Positions 8,089 to 16,449 of a DNA stretch of 64,000 bases are shown here, in pieces. Origin of the DNA: an uncultured Paracoccaceae bacterium (lineage in GTDB: Bacteria; Pseudomonadota; Alphaproteobacteria; Rhodobacterales; Rhodobacteraceae); assembly GCA_947496605.1 (NCBI GenBank), contig CANMDF010000002.1:310001-374000 (forward strand), read 5' to 3'. Under the pieces are notes generated by a model that saw only the letters and a list, made by a program, of their open reading frames with translations, was not told the origin of the DNA and did not search any database. Both the position numbers and the translations under genes were made by a program. Every line of letters starts with the position of its first letter. Position 1 is the stretch's first letter.

Positions 8089-8529
8089 CTACCCCTCAGC
8101 CTGCGCCTGCAATTCTTTCGCCCGTGCCGGTGCCACCCCCAGCACCTCTTCGATCCGGTGCAGCAGCCGGTCTTCCTCAACCCGCTTCACCCCGTCCGCA
8201 AAAACCACACGCCAGAGTGCCACAAGCGTCGCTTCTTTCTCGCTCGTGCTGATCGCCTCTTTCAGGATCGTCGCGATTTCGCTGGTGCGGGGCATCTCGC
8301 GTTCCAACAATTCGCATTCGGCCCGCATCTTGGCGGCTTCAATCGGGTTCAACGCGTGTCGTTGCGCCAAGATACGGTCGATCAGGGCGATTTCCTCGAA
8401 CAGATAGGCGTCATCGGCTTTGGCCGCCCGCACCAGCAACGCGCCCATGGCGTGGCTTGCGTCTGCCTCGGGCAGAGGGGTGTGGTATCCGGCGGGGTTC
8501 CCGAAAAAGGCGGTCAGGCGTTCAAGCAT
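8089..8529 (-). CDS. TerB family protein
   Basis: All-helical 146-residue TerB-like protein; the family takes its name from tellurite resistance but functions as a general metal-binding or membrane-stress module. Acidic residues in ADDAYLFEEIALIDRIL and VFADGVKRVEEDRLLHRI are at the usual two repeats of the TerB fold (about 37-55 and 108-128). No other ter gene is nearby, so tellurite resistance is not implied. It is followed in the same orientation upstream by DUF1244 with a 9-bp gap, so the two probably share a transcript. The final codon and stop lie in the repeat described at 7951-8088. Confidence 0.8.
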   Translation of the reverse strand: MLERLTAFFGNPAGYHTPLPEADASHAMGALLVRAAKADDAYLFEEIALIDRILAQRHALNPIEAAKMRAECELLEREMPRTSEIATILKEAISTSEKEATLVALWRVVFADGVKRVEEDRLLHRIEEVLGVAPARAKELQAQAEG

Positions 8530-8538
8530 GGCGGGGTC

Positions 8539-8832
8539 CTATCCGTGGCTGTCTTTAAAGGCTTCTTTGGCGGCGGGCGACGCGTCGGTCTGGTATTTCT
8601 CTTTCCACTCCGCAAACGGCATTCCGTAGAACGCCTCGCGGCCTTCATCCTTGCTCATCTCGATCCCGCGCTCATTCGCGGCCTCTTGATACCAGCGCGA
8701 CAGGCAGTTCCGGCAGAAGCCGGCCAAATTCATCATGTCGATGTTTTGCGCGTCGGTCCGGTCTTCCATCAGGTGCTTTTGCAGGCGGCGGAAAGCGGCA
8801 GCTTCCAGTTCAATACGGGTTTGGTCGTCCAT
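8539..8832 (-). CDS. DUF1244 domain protein
   Basis: A 97-residue helical protein conserved through alphaproteobacteria. Recognised by the central NLAGFCRNCLSRWY segment (residues about 35-48) with a Cys-x-x-Cys pair and the downstream YGMPFAEWKEKYQ. The cysteine pair suggests metal or redox chemistry but no function is established. It sits 11 bp downstream of the N-formylglutamate amidohydrolase stop and 9 bp upstream of TerB, so it is the middle gene of a three-gene minus-strand operon. Confidence 0.88.
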   Translation of the reverse strand: MDDQTRIELEAAAFRRLQKHLMEDRTDAQNIDMMNLAGFCRNCLSRWYQEAANERGIEMSKDEGREAFYGMPFAEWKEKYQTDASPAAKEAFKDSHG

Positions 8833-8843
8833 GGCGGTTCTCC

Positions 8844-9581
8844 TTAAAGGCCTGATTGGGCCAGTACGTCAGATAATAATGGGGCGAGCCTGTTCGCCCA
8901 AAGGGTTTGTCCGGCGGCATCTGCGATCAGATCGTGGCGCAGTTCGATCAACAAATTTGGCCGTCCGTATTGCAAGGCATGGCGGTCCACGGCGTCGCCC
9001 GGCAAATGGCCTGCATAGGGTTCATTATCGCCCGTGCACCACCCTTGGGCGCGGCAGGCGGCGATAAAAGGGGCGGCAATGCGGTCGTCGTCTGCGTGCA
9101 GGACCCCAATTTCCCAAGGGCGGGGCGGGCGGCCATTCAGCTGCGGGGTAAAGCTATGCACTGCGCAGATGACCGGATCGCGCATCTTGTTTGCCAAATC
9201 CGCATAGGCCGCGTGGTAGGGACGGTAGAGGCGGGCCAGACGCTCCTCTTTTTCGGCCGCATCAGCGTTGCGGTTCCCCGGAATAATTGTCCCATCGTAA
9301 AGGCGCATCATGATCGTTGGATCGTCCTCGCCCCGGTTGGGGTCAACAACCAGCCGGGAAAAGCGCGACAGGATTGCAGGGCTGTCCAAAGCCATGGCCA
9401 ATTGGCGGGTTACCCCTGCGGCCCCAATGTCAAAGGCAATGTGGCGGTCCATGTCAGCGGCAGGCAAACCCAGATCGCCGCCATGCACCCAATCGGGCAC
9501 AATATTCGTCGCGTGATCGCAGGCGATCAGCCAGCGTCCTGGCCTGTCTGAGCCGATGATTTCGAATGGAGTGTGCGTCAT
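8844..9581 (-). CDS. N-formylglutamate amidohydrolase family protein
   Basis: A 245-residue member of the family that releases formate from N-formyl-L-glutamate, the last step of one histidine degradation route. Visible conserved blocks: the CDHATN segment near residue 24 with a likely zinc-binding His, RLVVDPNRGEDDP near 84, AVHSFTP near 137, and the C-terminal IELRHDLI near 213. The preferred start is the ATG at 9581-9579; an in-frame start nine codons upstream is possible. No other histidine-utilisation (hut) genes are near, and the family is often found alone in Rhodobacterales, so its physiological substrate is open. Confidence 0.82.
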   Translation of the reverse strand: MTHTPFEIIGSDRPGRWLIACDHATNIVPDWVHGGDLGLPAADMDRHIAFDIGAAGVTRQLAMALDSPAILSRFSRLVVDPNRGEDDPTIMMRLYDGTIIPGNRNADAAEKEERLARLYRPYHAAYADLANKMRDPVICAVHSFTPQLNGRPPRPWEIGVLHADDDRIAAPFIAACRAQGWCTGDNEPYAGHLPGDAVDRHALQYGRPNLLIELRHDLIADAAGQTLWANRLAPLLSDVLAQSGL

Positions 9582-9634
9582 TACCGTGTCATTCCTTTGA
9601 TACAGCATTTAGGCTAGTTGAAGGCGGAATGGAA

Positions 9635-9653
9635 TTGCGCAATAAGGGCGCAA
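9635..9653. promoter_or_regulatory. Inverted repeat upstream of pyk
   Basis: TTGCGC at 9635-9640 and GCGCAA at 9648-9653 around a 7-bp spacer, 47 bp before the pyruvate kinase start and between divergent genes. Symmetry and position suit a dimeric regulator, but I cannot name one. Confidence 0.25.
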
Positions 9654-9699
9654 CCCCAGCTGTTACCGCTAACGGCCATTGATGCCCGAAGGATTTGAT

Positions 9700-11145
9700 A
9701 TGAGACGCCACCGCAACGTAAAAATTGTCGCCACACTCGGCCCTGCTTCCAATGATTACGAGATGATCCGCGCCCTGCATGAAGCTGGCGCAGATGTGTT
9801 CCGCCTGAACATGTCCCACGGTGATCATGCTGAAATTAAGGTGCGTCACGAAATCATCCGTCAGGTCGAAAAGGACCTCGACAGCCCAATTTCCATCTTG
9901 GCTGACCTTCAGGGACCAAAACTGCGCGTGGGTGTCTTTGCCAATGGCGAAGAAGAGCTGGTGCCGGGTGCGGACTTCCGCCTTGATCTGGACGACGCCG
10001 AAGGCGACGTCAGCCGCGTAAAGCTGCCCCATAAGGAAATTTTTGACGCGCTTGAGCCAGGTGCACATCTTTTGGTCAACGATGGCAAAATCAAACTGCG
10101 GGTCAAAGACTGCGGTGCTGATTTCGCAAATTGCGAAGTGATCGTTGGTGGGACAATTTCCAACCGGAAAGGCGTAAACGTCCCTGACGTGACACTGCCT
10201 GTGGCGGCCTTGTCGCCTAAGGACCGCAAAGACCTCGAATTCGTGTGCGAGCTGGGTGTCGATTGGCTGGCCTTGTCATTTGTACAACGCGCAGCAGACG
10301 TCGATGAGGCCCGCAAATTGGCCAAAGGGCGCGCGGCGATCCTGTCGAAGATCGAAAAGCCGAATGCAGTGAAATCCTTTGATGAAATTCTTAAGGTGTC
10401 CGACGGCATTATGGTCGCGCGTGGCGATTTGGGTGTGGAACTGCCTGTGCAAAACGTGCCGCCGATCCAAAAGCAACTGGTGCGCAAATGCCGTGCGGCG
10501 GCCAAGCCTGTGATCGTGGCCACGCAAATGCTGGAATCCATGATCGACTCGCCCATGCCGACCCGTGCTGAAGTGTCAGACGTAGCGACCGCGATCTATG
10601 AAGGCGCTGACGCGATCATGTTGTCCGCTGAATCTGCGGCAGGATCTTACCCAATCGAAGCAGTGACCACGATGAATAACGTCGCAGGCGAGGTTGAAGC
10701 AGACCCGACCTATACCGACATCATCGAGGCGTCGCGCAAATCCGAAGGTAAAACCGTCGCCGATGGTATCGTGTCTGCCGCGCGTGAAATCGCGGAAACG
10801 ACCGACGTCAAAGCGATTTGCTGTTTCTCACAATCTGGCACGACAGCGCTTTTGGTATCGCGCGAACGGCCGCGTGTGCCGATCATTGCGCTGACCAACC
10901 ATATTGAGACAGCGCGGCGGTTGTGCCTGTCGTGGGGCACGAACTGTGTCGTCACGGGACACGTCGACCGGTTCAAGGACGCAGTCATCGGGGCGGTCCG
11001 TGCGGCCAAAGCCCAAGACCTCGCGGGCGAAGACGATATGGTTGTTGTCACAGCGGGTGTCCCGTTCAACACACCTGGCTCTACAAATATTTTGCGGGTT
11101 GCGCCCTGTGCCGAACGTTTGATTTACGCTGTTGAGCAAGAATAA
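9700..11145 (+). CDS. pyk: Pyruvate kinase
   Basis: Glycolytic enzyme making ATP and pyruvate from phosphoenolpyruvate; 481 residues, normal size. Start ATG 9700 is preceded by GAAGGA at good spacing, and gives the usual N-terminus MRRHRNVKIVATLGPAS. The active-site motif ILSKIEKPNAVKSFDEIL holds the catalytic lysine, and the MLESMIDSPMPTRAEVSDVA block carries the substrate-binding residues. The C-terminal allosteric domain is complete. Divergent from the N-formylglutamate amidohydrolase gene. Confidence 0.97.
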   Translation: MRRHRNVKIVATLGPASNDYEMIRALHEAGADVFRLNMSHGDHAEIKVRHEIIRQVEKDLDSPISILADLQGPKLRVGVFANGEEELVPGADFRLDLDDAEGDVSRVKLPHKEIFDALEPGAHLLVNDGKIKLRVKDCGADFANCEVIVGGTISNRKGVNVPDVTLPVAALSPKDRKDLEFVCELGVDWLALSFVQRAADVDEARKLAKGRAAILSKIEKPNAVKSFDEILKVSDGIMVARGDLGVELPVQNVPPIQKQLVRKCRAAAKPVIVATQMLESMIDSPMPTRAEVSDVATAIYEGADAIMLSAESAAGSYPIEAVTTMNNVAGEVEADPTYTDIIEASRKSEGKTVADGIVSAAREIAETTDVKAICCFSQSGTTALLVSRERPRVPIIALTNHIETARRLCLSWGTNCVVTGHVDRFKDAVIGAVRAAKAQDLAGEDDMVVVTAGVPFNTPGSTNILRVAPCAERLIYAVEQE

Positions 11146-11177
11146 CGTAATCGAATCAAATCGTCAGGACGATACCA

Positions 11178-11405
11178 ATGGATCTCGACCGCATTTTTGT
11201 ACTTGGTATTGTGTTAATCGCGTTTTCTATCCCATCAGCCGTCAGCGCCTATTCCGATTGGCGCTGGCCCAAGGCGGCCGTTGTCATGGTGATCTTGGGC
11301 GTTGGGGCAATTTTCTATGCCGTGCAGGAAAACCCCGGCGTATATTCCCTAGATTCGGTGGATGACGTCATCGTTGGGGTCGTCGGGTCATTCGTGAATA
11401 GCTAA
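11178..11405 (+). CDS. Small two-helix membrane protein
   Basis: A 75-residue protein with hydrophobic segments at about residues 7-24 and 31-48 and a short acidic tail. It follows pyk by 32 bp on the same strand and may be co-transcribed. No named domain; I see it as a conserved-looking small inner-membrane protein of unknown function. Confidence 0.6.
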   Translation: MDLDRIFVLGIVLIAFSIPSAVSAYSDWRWPKAAVVMVILGVGAIFYAVQENPGVYSLDSVDDVIVGVVGSFVNS

Positions 11406-11550
11406 CGAACTGCCTTAAAACGCTGCTGTTTGATGAAACACCTCTTGCAATAGAACAGATGCTGTCGTAGTTGCTGCGCTCAACCCGCGCGTCCGGCTGA
11501 TATGGCATGCCGAGGCCGCGCGTTTCGACCGACTTAAATAGGAGACGGAA

Positions 11551-11751
11551 ATGCCGAAGATGAAGACAAAATCGAGCTGCAAAAAGCGGTTCAAAGTGAC
11601 GGCCTCTGGTCGTGTTGTAGCGGCGCAAGCCGGCAAGCAGCACGGTATGATCAAGCGCTCGAACAAATTCCTCCGCAATGCCCGTGGCACAACCACACTT
11701 TGCAAAGCTGACGAGGGTATCATCAAACCGATGATGCCTTACGCACGTTAA
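11551..11751 (+). CDS. rpmI: 50S ribosomal protein L35
   Basis: A 66-residue, very basic ribosomal protein. The N-terminus [20 protein letters not shown] is the L35 signature, and the C-terminal part carries the usual [13 protein letters not shown] basic block. GGAGA lies 6 bp upstream of ATG 11551. Paired with rplT 17 bp downstream. infC, which precedes this pair in many bacteria, is absent here. The leader at 11460-11540 contains a CGGC...GCCG hairpin that could be part of L20 feedback, but I cannot assign it firmly. Confidence 0.97.
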   Translation: MPKMKTKSSCKKRFKVTASGRVVAAQAGKQHGMIKRSNKFLRNARGTTTLCKADEGIIKPMMPYAR

Positions 11752-11768
11752 TTAGAGGGATTTAGGAT

Positions 11769-12131
11769 ATGCGCGTTAAAGGTGGTACAGTCACTCATCG
11801 TCGTCACAAGAAAGTTCTTGATCAGGCGAAAGGTTATTATGACCGTCGCTCCAAGACCTTCAAGGTTGCGGCACAAGCGGTAGACAAAGCCAATCAATAT
11901 GCAACCCGTGACCGCCACAACCGCAAGCGCAACTTCCGCGCTTTGTGGATCCAGCGGATCAACGCAGGTGTGCGTTCGGTTGACGAAACACTGAACTATT
12001 CCAAGTTCATCAACGGCCTGACACTGGCCGGGATCGAAGTCGACCGTAAGGTCCTTGCCGATCTCGCCGTGAACGAGCCTGAGGCATTTGCGGCAGTCGT
12101 CGGCAAAGCCAAGGATGCGCTGGCGGCCTAA
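11769..12131 (+). CDS. rplT: 50S ribosomal protein L20
   Basis: A 120-residue L20 protein that binds 23S rRNA early in assembly. The sequence [28 protein letters not shown] and the later [20 protein letters not shown] block are diagnostic. It forms an operon with rpmI and ends in a strong terminator. Confidence 0.98.
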   Translation: MRVKGGTVTHRRHKKVLDQAKGYYDRRSKTFKVAAQAVDKANQYATRDRHNRKRNFRALWIQRINAGVRSVDETLNYSKFINGLTLAGIEVDRKVLADLAVNEPEAFAAVVGKAKDALAA

Positions 12132-12156
12132 GCCAGAGCACTTGATTACGTTATGA

Positions 12157-12186
12157 AAGCCGCTCCGTTTGGGGCGGCTTTTTTGA
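12157..12186 (+). terminator. Intrinsic terminator of rpmI-rplT
   Basis: Ten-pair stem AAGCCGCTCC with GGGGCGGCTT (one T-G pair), loop GTTT, then TTTT. It lies 25 bp after the rplT stop. Confidence 0.92.
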
Positions 12187-12407
12187 TTTACCGTCAGCTC
12201 ATGCATTTGGCCGAATGTCTTTTGTGCGGACGGAGCTGCCGTTGGAAGATTGTTGTGGAATGACCGCTTTGGCGAATAATGTAGCTCATAAAATCAATCG
12301 TCTCGACGAACTGATGTCGCCGTACTAAGGTTCACTGAGTAAGCCTATGAAATCGGTATACGGAATTCACTTTGTGATTGTGGAAGTACAAAGCTGAGGA
12401 GGCTTTC

Positions 12408-13040
12408 TTGGAAAAATCGCGGGTGATGTGGGCCTTTGCATTGTTTTCAGCGGTTTTGATGACGGAAGCAAACGGGCAACCCGCGGATTCAGAGAGCTTC
12501 GAATTGAAAGAAGCGTTCGTGGGGCTTGGCTATGAAGTCACTCAACTTGATGGCTGCCGCTTGGCTTACATGCGTCGGATACAACCGACTGAAGAGAATA
12601 ACGGGTACTTTGCTGTTTGGCGCTACATCAACCTAGATTCAATTCAAGACTTTTCCTCTGCCGAAGTATTTGACGTTACGAATAATGGGGTGAAAAACTT
12701 CCTTATCGAATTGAAGTTTGATGACAACTACGATGAACTTTTTTTCCCAGTTTTTCGATTCAATACTTGGGTACGTGAACAATACCCTGAAGCAAATTGG
12801 CCCTATCCGGGTGCAATGCAACATGACCGTTTTTCGGCAGAGCTTGAGTTTGAACTACATCGGAGAGTCGAGCACGTTGCTGCGATGAACCGCCGCATTT
12901 CTTTTTCGAAATATGGGTCGGTCACGTATGTAGAAGGTTCCATAACCAGCATTGCCGCACAGTTTCCGGAAGAGTTGAAAAATCTGAGGGATGCTATCCG
13001 AACCTATGCGGCCACACGCGAATGCGACATCGAAAACTAA
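12408..13040 (+). CDS. Orphan secreted protein of unknown function
   Basis: A 210-residue product if TTG 12408 is the start; a near-perfect GAGGAGG ribosome site lies five bases before it. An ATG at 12426 is a weaker choice. Residues 1-24 look like a signal peptide (basic start, hydrophobic core, cleavage near ANG-Q). The mature part is acidic with two cysteines (CRLAYM, RECDIEN) that could form a disulfide. Codon use is AT-rich compared with the flanking rplT and pheS, suggesting recent gain. No family recognised. It stands alone between two terminally closed units. Confidence 0.55.
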   Translation: MEKSRVMWAFALFSAVLMTEANGQPADSESFELKEAFVGLGYEVTQLDGCRLAYMRRIQPTEENNGYFAVWRYINLDSIQDFSSAEVFDVTNNGVKNFLIELKFDDNYDELFFPVFRFNTWVREQYPEANWPYPGAMQHDRFSAELEFELHRRVEHVAAMNRRISFSKYGSVTYVEGSITSIAAQFPEELKNLRDAIRTYAATRECDIEN

Positions 13041-13622
13041 AGGATGTGGCCATAGGTGTTTACGATAAGCATCGGGCGCGTGATGGATCGTCGTGGTCTG
13101 GGGAAATTGTACTGCAAGTCGTCACCGCGCTGAAGTGTTTTGGCGTTGAAAACAGAGGAACATCGCAAGGTGACTTGCATTTTGGTTTCCAAATAAGACT
13201 ATGAAAAGCCGACATTCTCCTGTCTGTAACAGAATGTAAGTTTGGGCTCCAAGCCACCTTGCGCCATACCCCCACCGCACGCACCCTTTACCTGTTCAAA
13301 ACCATACCAACCCTAATCTCCCCCTCGGATATCCACCCGACCGTGGGGCATGTACGACGCCCTACACCCAAGATCAGGTTTCGCTACGGGTCGCAGACCG
13401 CCCATAACCGGGCGCAGACCCTGCGATTGCTCCGACAAGCCGCTTCACCGCGCTTGCCGGTATCAGAGACCATTGCAGACGGGCCCGTCCCATCTTGATC
13501 TATCCTATAGACCATCCATCCCACTGCTTGGCCGCCCTTCACGGGCCGTCGGGCCTTTGGTGTTGCTTGCAACCAGCGGGGCATTTCGCTAACTCCGCAG
13601 GGACGATTGCAAGAGGCGCCCC
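13041..13622. other. 582-bp stretch without a supported gene
   Basis: Between the orphan secreted protein and pheS. The first 200 bp are AT-richer and resemble decayed coding sequence with no intact frame; the last 300 bp are GC-rich and rich in CCC runs, with no convincing leader peptide with phenylalanine codons, T-box or terminator ahead of pheS. A small GGCC...GGCC self-complementary stretch lies near 13550. Confidence 0.5.
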
Positions 13623-14696
13623 ATGGACGATCTGAAACAAAAATACCTTGGCTTGATTGCCGATGCCGCTGATGAGGCCACGATCGAAGACCTGCGCGTC
13701 CGCGCCGTTGGCAAGAAAGGCGAGATCAGTTTGCAGATGCGCGAACTGGGCAAGATGACACCAGAGGAACGCCAGGTCGCCGGCCCCGCGCTGAACGCGC
13801 TGAAGGATGAGATTAATTCGGCGTTGGCTGCCAAGAAAATGGGGCTGGCCGATGCGGCGCTAGATGCGCGTCTGAAAGACGAATGGTTGGACGTGACCTT
13901 GCCGTCACGCAGCCGTGGCCAAGGCACGATCCACCCGATCAGCCAAGTGACCGAAGAGGTCACCGCGATCTTCGCAGACATGGGCTTTCGCGTGGCTGAG
14001 GGCCCGCAGATTGAGAGCGACTGGTACAACTTCGACGCGCTCAACATCCCCGGTCATCACCCCGCACGGGCCGAGATGGACACGTTCTATACCCGCCGCG
14101 CGGATGGCGACGACCGCCCGCCGCATGTGCTGCGCACGCATACGTCCCCTGTACAAATCCGCTCGATGGAGGCGACAGGCGCGCCAACCCGCATCATCTG
14201 CCCCGGTCGCGTGTACCGCGCTGATTATGACCAGACGCACACCCCGATGTTCCACCAGATCGAAGGTCTTGCCATCGACAAAGACATTTCGATGGCGAAC
14301 CTGAAATGGGTGCTGGAAGAGTTCGTGAAAAGCTACTTTGAGGTCGACAACGTCGACATCCGCTTCCGCGCGTCCCACTTCCCCTTTACTGAGCCGTCTG
14401 CCGAAGTCGACATCCGCTGTTCATGGGAAGGCGGCACGCTGAAAGTAGGCGAGGGCGACGATTGGCTTGAGATTCTAGGCTCCGGCATGGTGCACCCCAA
14501 GGTACTGCAGGCCGGTGGAATTGATCCTGCGGAATGGCAAGGCTTTGCCTTCGGCATGGGCATCGACCGGATCGCGATGCTGAAATACGGCATCCCTGAT
14601 TTGCGGGCGTTCTTTGACAGCGATCTGCGGTGGCTAAGGCATTATGGGTTCGCGGCACTGGATCAGCCGACGTTGCATGGTGGGTTGAGTAGGTGA
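13623..14696 (+). CDS. pheS: Phenylalanine-tRNA ligase alpha subunit
   Basis: Catalytic subunit of the (alpha-beta)2 phenylalanyl-tRNA synthetase, 357 residues. Class II motifs are visible: [23 protein letters not shown] region as motif 1, [12 protein letters not shown] then [22 protein letters not shown] as motif 2, and [19 protein letters not shown] as motif 3. The N-terminal coiled coil binds tRNA. The stop overlaps the next start (GTGA at 14693-14696). The partner pheT is 1.75 kb downstream rather than adjacent. Confidence 0.98.
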   Translation: MDDLKQKYLGLIADAADEATIEDLRVRAVGKKGEISLQMRELGKMTPEERQVAGPALNALKDEINSALAAKKMGLADAALDARLKDEWLDVTLPSRSRGQGTIHPISQVTEEVTAIFADMGFRVAEGPQIESDWYNFDALNIPGHHPARAEMDTFYTRRADGDDRPPHVLRTHTSPVQIRSMEATGAPTRIICPGRVYRADYDQTHTPMFHQIEGLAIDKDISMANLKWVLEEFVKSYFEVDNVDIRFRASHFPFTEPSAEVDIRCSWEGGTLKVGEGDDWLEILGSGMVHPKVLQAGGIDPAEWQGFAFGMGIDRIAMLKYGIPDLRAFFDSDLRWLRHYGFAALDQPTLHGGLSR

Positions 14697-15031
14697 GTGA
14701 TCGGCGGATCAGGACCAAGAAACTTCTTGAGGAAGTAGAGGGTCGTGGTTCGGTAAATGCGAAACTTTCTAAGTTGAGTTTTGATGATCGCTTTATTGTC
14801 AAAGATCTAATTAAAGAAGAGTATCTTGACGGGAAATTTTCTGGAACCAACGATCAAGCTGTGGTCAGGCTCACGCTTAAAGGGCGTGACTATCTCGATC
14901 GTTTGGCAGTTGATCAGAAACCCTGGTGGAAAAAGATCTACGAAAATGTTCGCTCAAACCTAGGAACTATCGTGACAACTGTCTTGGGCGTAATTCTTGC
15001 TGAGTGGTTAGTATCAATGATGTTTGGCTGA
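14693..15031 (+). CDS. Orphan protein with winged-helix-like start and C-terminal membrane anchor
   Basis: A 112-residue product starting at GTG 14693, overlapping the pheS stop by four bases, so it is translationally coupled to pheS. Residues 20-70 ([20 protein letters not shown]... [14 protein letters not shown]) have the helix-turn-helix then beta-wing pattern seen in small winged-helix proteins; the end (about 90-110) is a single hydrophobic helix, making it tail-anchored. Base composition is AT-richer than pheS. I do not recognise a family. The inverted-repeat element begins 50 bp downstream, which may explain how it arrived. Confidence 0.5.
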   Translation: MSDRRIRTKKLLEEVEGRGSVNAKLSKLSFDDRFIVKDLIKEEYLDGKFSGTNDQAVVRLTLKGRDYLDRLAVDQKPWWKKIYENVRSNLGTIVTTVLGVILAEWLVSMMFG

Positions 15032-15080
15032 GTTTGAGCGAGTAAGGGCAGCAAGAGCCGATCCTCCTGCCCGGCTCGCC

Positions 15081-15274
15081 GGGCAGCGCCCGGGCCGGGG
15101 CTCCGCCCGTTTTCGCCTGAAATGATCCACTGGATCATTTCCAAGACGGCTCAAACCCTCCCCCATGGGGAGGGCGCTTTTGCAACGTATCGATCAACGC
15201 CAGCCTCACCGATTGACCTAACGCTCCGCCAAACAGCTCCGCTTCGGCGCCTCCCCGAGGTCCGGGCGCTGCCC
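15081..15274. repeat. 194-bp inverted-repeat-bounded element
   Basis: Bounded by GGGCAGCGCCCGG at 15081-15093 and its exact complement CCGGGCGCTGCCC at 15262-15274. Inside lies a perfect palindrome at 15119-15141 with arms GAAATGATCCA and TGGATCATTTC around a single C, and a CTCCCC-AT-GGGGAG dyad near 15159-15172. No gene is present, although a minus-strand frame is open across its left part. Structure suits a non-autonomous mobile or REP-type element. It fills most of the 305-bp gap 15032-15336. Confidence 0.6.
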
Positions 15275-15336
15275 TCCCGTTCTGATTAAAACCAATGTAA
15301 GGTGCGTAAAACTCACGCGCACAAAGGCCACAAGAA

Positions 15337-15765
15337 ATGACCAACGACACCGAAGACCTGCAAGACACATACCCCGGCGCGGGCACGTTCAAATTCGGCG
15401 ATAGCGCTGAACTGTGCCAACACCTGATTGCCTTAGTCCGCCAAGGCAAGAAGACCGCGACATGTGCCGCACTCGCTGATTTCGAAGGCGAGCCTGAAGC
15501 GATGCCGGTCGTGGGTCGCTGCGATATCGCGGCGAATTGGGATGGCACGCCTGCGCTGGTGATCCGCACCACCAAAGTGCAGGAAATCCGCTATTGCGAC
15601 GTGACCGAAGAGATGGCGCTGGCCGAGGGCGAAAACGACGCTTTGGTTGGCTGGCGCAAAGACCACAAGGCATATTTTAAACGGGGCGGCCATTTCGATC
15701 CCGAAATGATGCTGGTGTTTGAACATTTCGAATTGGTCGAGGACTTAGCCGGGCGCGAGTTGTAG
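15337..15765 (+). CDS. ASCH domain protein
   Basis: A 142-residue small beta-barrel protein of the ASCH superfamily, related to PUA and to N4-acetylcytidine amidohydrolase-type proteins that act on RNA or modified nucleosides. Supporting segments: GKKTATCAALADFEGE (residues about 37-52), the KVQEIRYCDVTEEMALAEGE block and the terminal MMLVFEHFELVEDL. Found between pheS and pheT, a placement that may be general in this group. Its stop lies within a REP-like palindrome. Confidence 0.78.
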   Translation: MTNDTEDLQDTYPGAGTFKFGDSAELCQHLIALVRQGKKTATCAALADFEGEPEAMPVVGRCDIAANWDGTPALVIRTTKVQEIRYCDVTEEMALAEGENDALVGWRKDHKAYFKRGGHFDPEMMLVFEHFELVEDLAGREL

Positions 15766-15783
15766 GTCGGGGTTTTCCCCGGC
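15762..15783. repeat. REP-like palindrome at the ASCH gene stop
   Basis: GTAGGTCGGGG, TTTT, CCCCGGC, followed by GCGCTTGCGCCGC. The stem CGGGG/CCCCG overlaps the stop codon of the ASCH gene at 15763-15765. Similar in style to 19748-19773. Confidence 0.45.
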
Positions 15784-15808
15784 GCTTGCGCCGCGCTATA
15801 CAAAGTCC

Positions 15809-15994
15809 ATGCAACGCATCTGGCTGATCATCCTGCTGACCTTCATCATTGGCGGCCACATCGCAATGTGGACCTCTGATATGCCACGCGATCTGGCGCT
15901 GCGGCTGACCCTGATCAATGCGGCAGGTTGGGCCGTGATCCTGATCCCGGCATGGCTGGTGTCAAAATGGGCCAAAGCGCACCAAGGGCGTTAG
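15809..15994 (+). CDS. Small two-helix membrane protein
   Basis: A 61-residue protein with hydrophobic helices at about 4-20 and 33-52 and a basic C-terminus (KWAKAHQGR). Located between the ASCH gene and pheT. No enzymatic motif; the family may be carried along with the phe genes in Rhodobacterales. Its end overlaps the end of the next gene by four bases. Confidence 0.6.
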   Translation: MQRIWLIILLTFIIGGHIAMWTSDMPRDLALRLTLINAAGWAVILIPAWLVSKWAKAHQGR

Positions 15995-16269
15995 TCTTTT
16001 TCGCGCCCGATTTGAACGATCTCTTCGGGTTGATGCACTTCAAACTGACTGGCGTCGCGGGAAACCGTAAACCGGCGTACATCCATGCGATCGGTACAAT
16101 CAACTTCTAAAGGAAAATTAGCCATGATTGTCTCGTTTCGGCAAAAGCCTTGGAGGGAAAACAGGACAGCCAAACTTCCATCTTCTTTCATTTTTTCATA
16201 GTTCACAGAAAGAAGGCTCGCTAAAGCGATTAAGACGCTGCTCAGCATAAGATACTTAAACCCGGTCAT
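15991..16269 (-). CDS. Hypothetical exported protein
   Basis: A 92-residue product starting at the ATG at 16269-16267 with a hydrophobic N-terminus (residues 5-22, signal peptide or anchor) and two cysteines in the mature part (FCRNE, VDCTDR). Convergent with and overlapping the small membrane gene by four bases. No family recognised; AT-richer than the surroundings. Confidence 0.4.
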   Translation of the reverse strand: MTGFKYLMLSSVLIALASLLSVNYEKMKEDGSLAVLFSLQGFCRNETIMANFPLEVDCTDRMDVRRFTVSRDASQFEVHQPEEIVQIGREKD

Positions 16270-16325
16270 ATCTCGCGACTCATTAAAAACACACTTGCGT
16301 CAATTCATACAGTCTTGTTGAAGTT

Positions 16326-16352
16326 TTGACATTTATTTTAACGGCATATAGC
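16326..16352 (+). promoter_or_regulatory. Candidate promoter of pheT
   Basis: TTGACA at 16326-16331 and TATAGC at 16347-16352 with a 15-bp spacer, in an AT-rich stretch about 100 bp before the pheT start. The spacer is short, but the match to a housekeeping promoter is otherwise good and pheT needs its own promoter given the opposing gene before it. Confidence 0.45.
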
Positions 16353-16449
16353 GGCTACTTGGCATTTTGTAAGAGTAACGCTTGGTCTTTCCCCTGTCAG
16401 CGTTATCCGATAAGCCCTGTGCAACGCTTTTGAACCGCAGGACCAACCC

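Noticed and set aside
8089..8529. Tellurite resistance island
   Set aside because: Only a lone TerB-fold protein is present; no terC, terD, terA or terZ.
12188..12400. Possible transposase remnant after rplT
   Set aside because: Short Trp/Arg-rich fragments appear in several frames, but none extends to a recognisable transposase motif.
13190..13260. Weak likeness between this stretch (reverse strand, GGCTTGGAGCCCAAA) and 59958-59985 (GGGTTTGAGCCTAAA)
   Set aside because: Too short and degenerate to call a repeat by eye; both may be old decayed sequence.
15135..15575. Minus-strand open frame of 146 codons across the inverted-repeat element and the ASCH gene
   Set aside because: Most of it is the antisense of the ASCH gene; the rest is the repeat. 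No start signal or domain.
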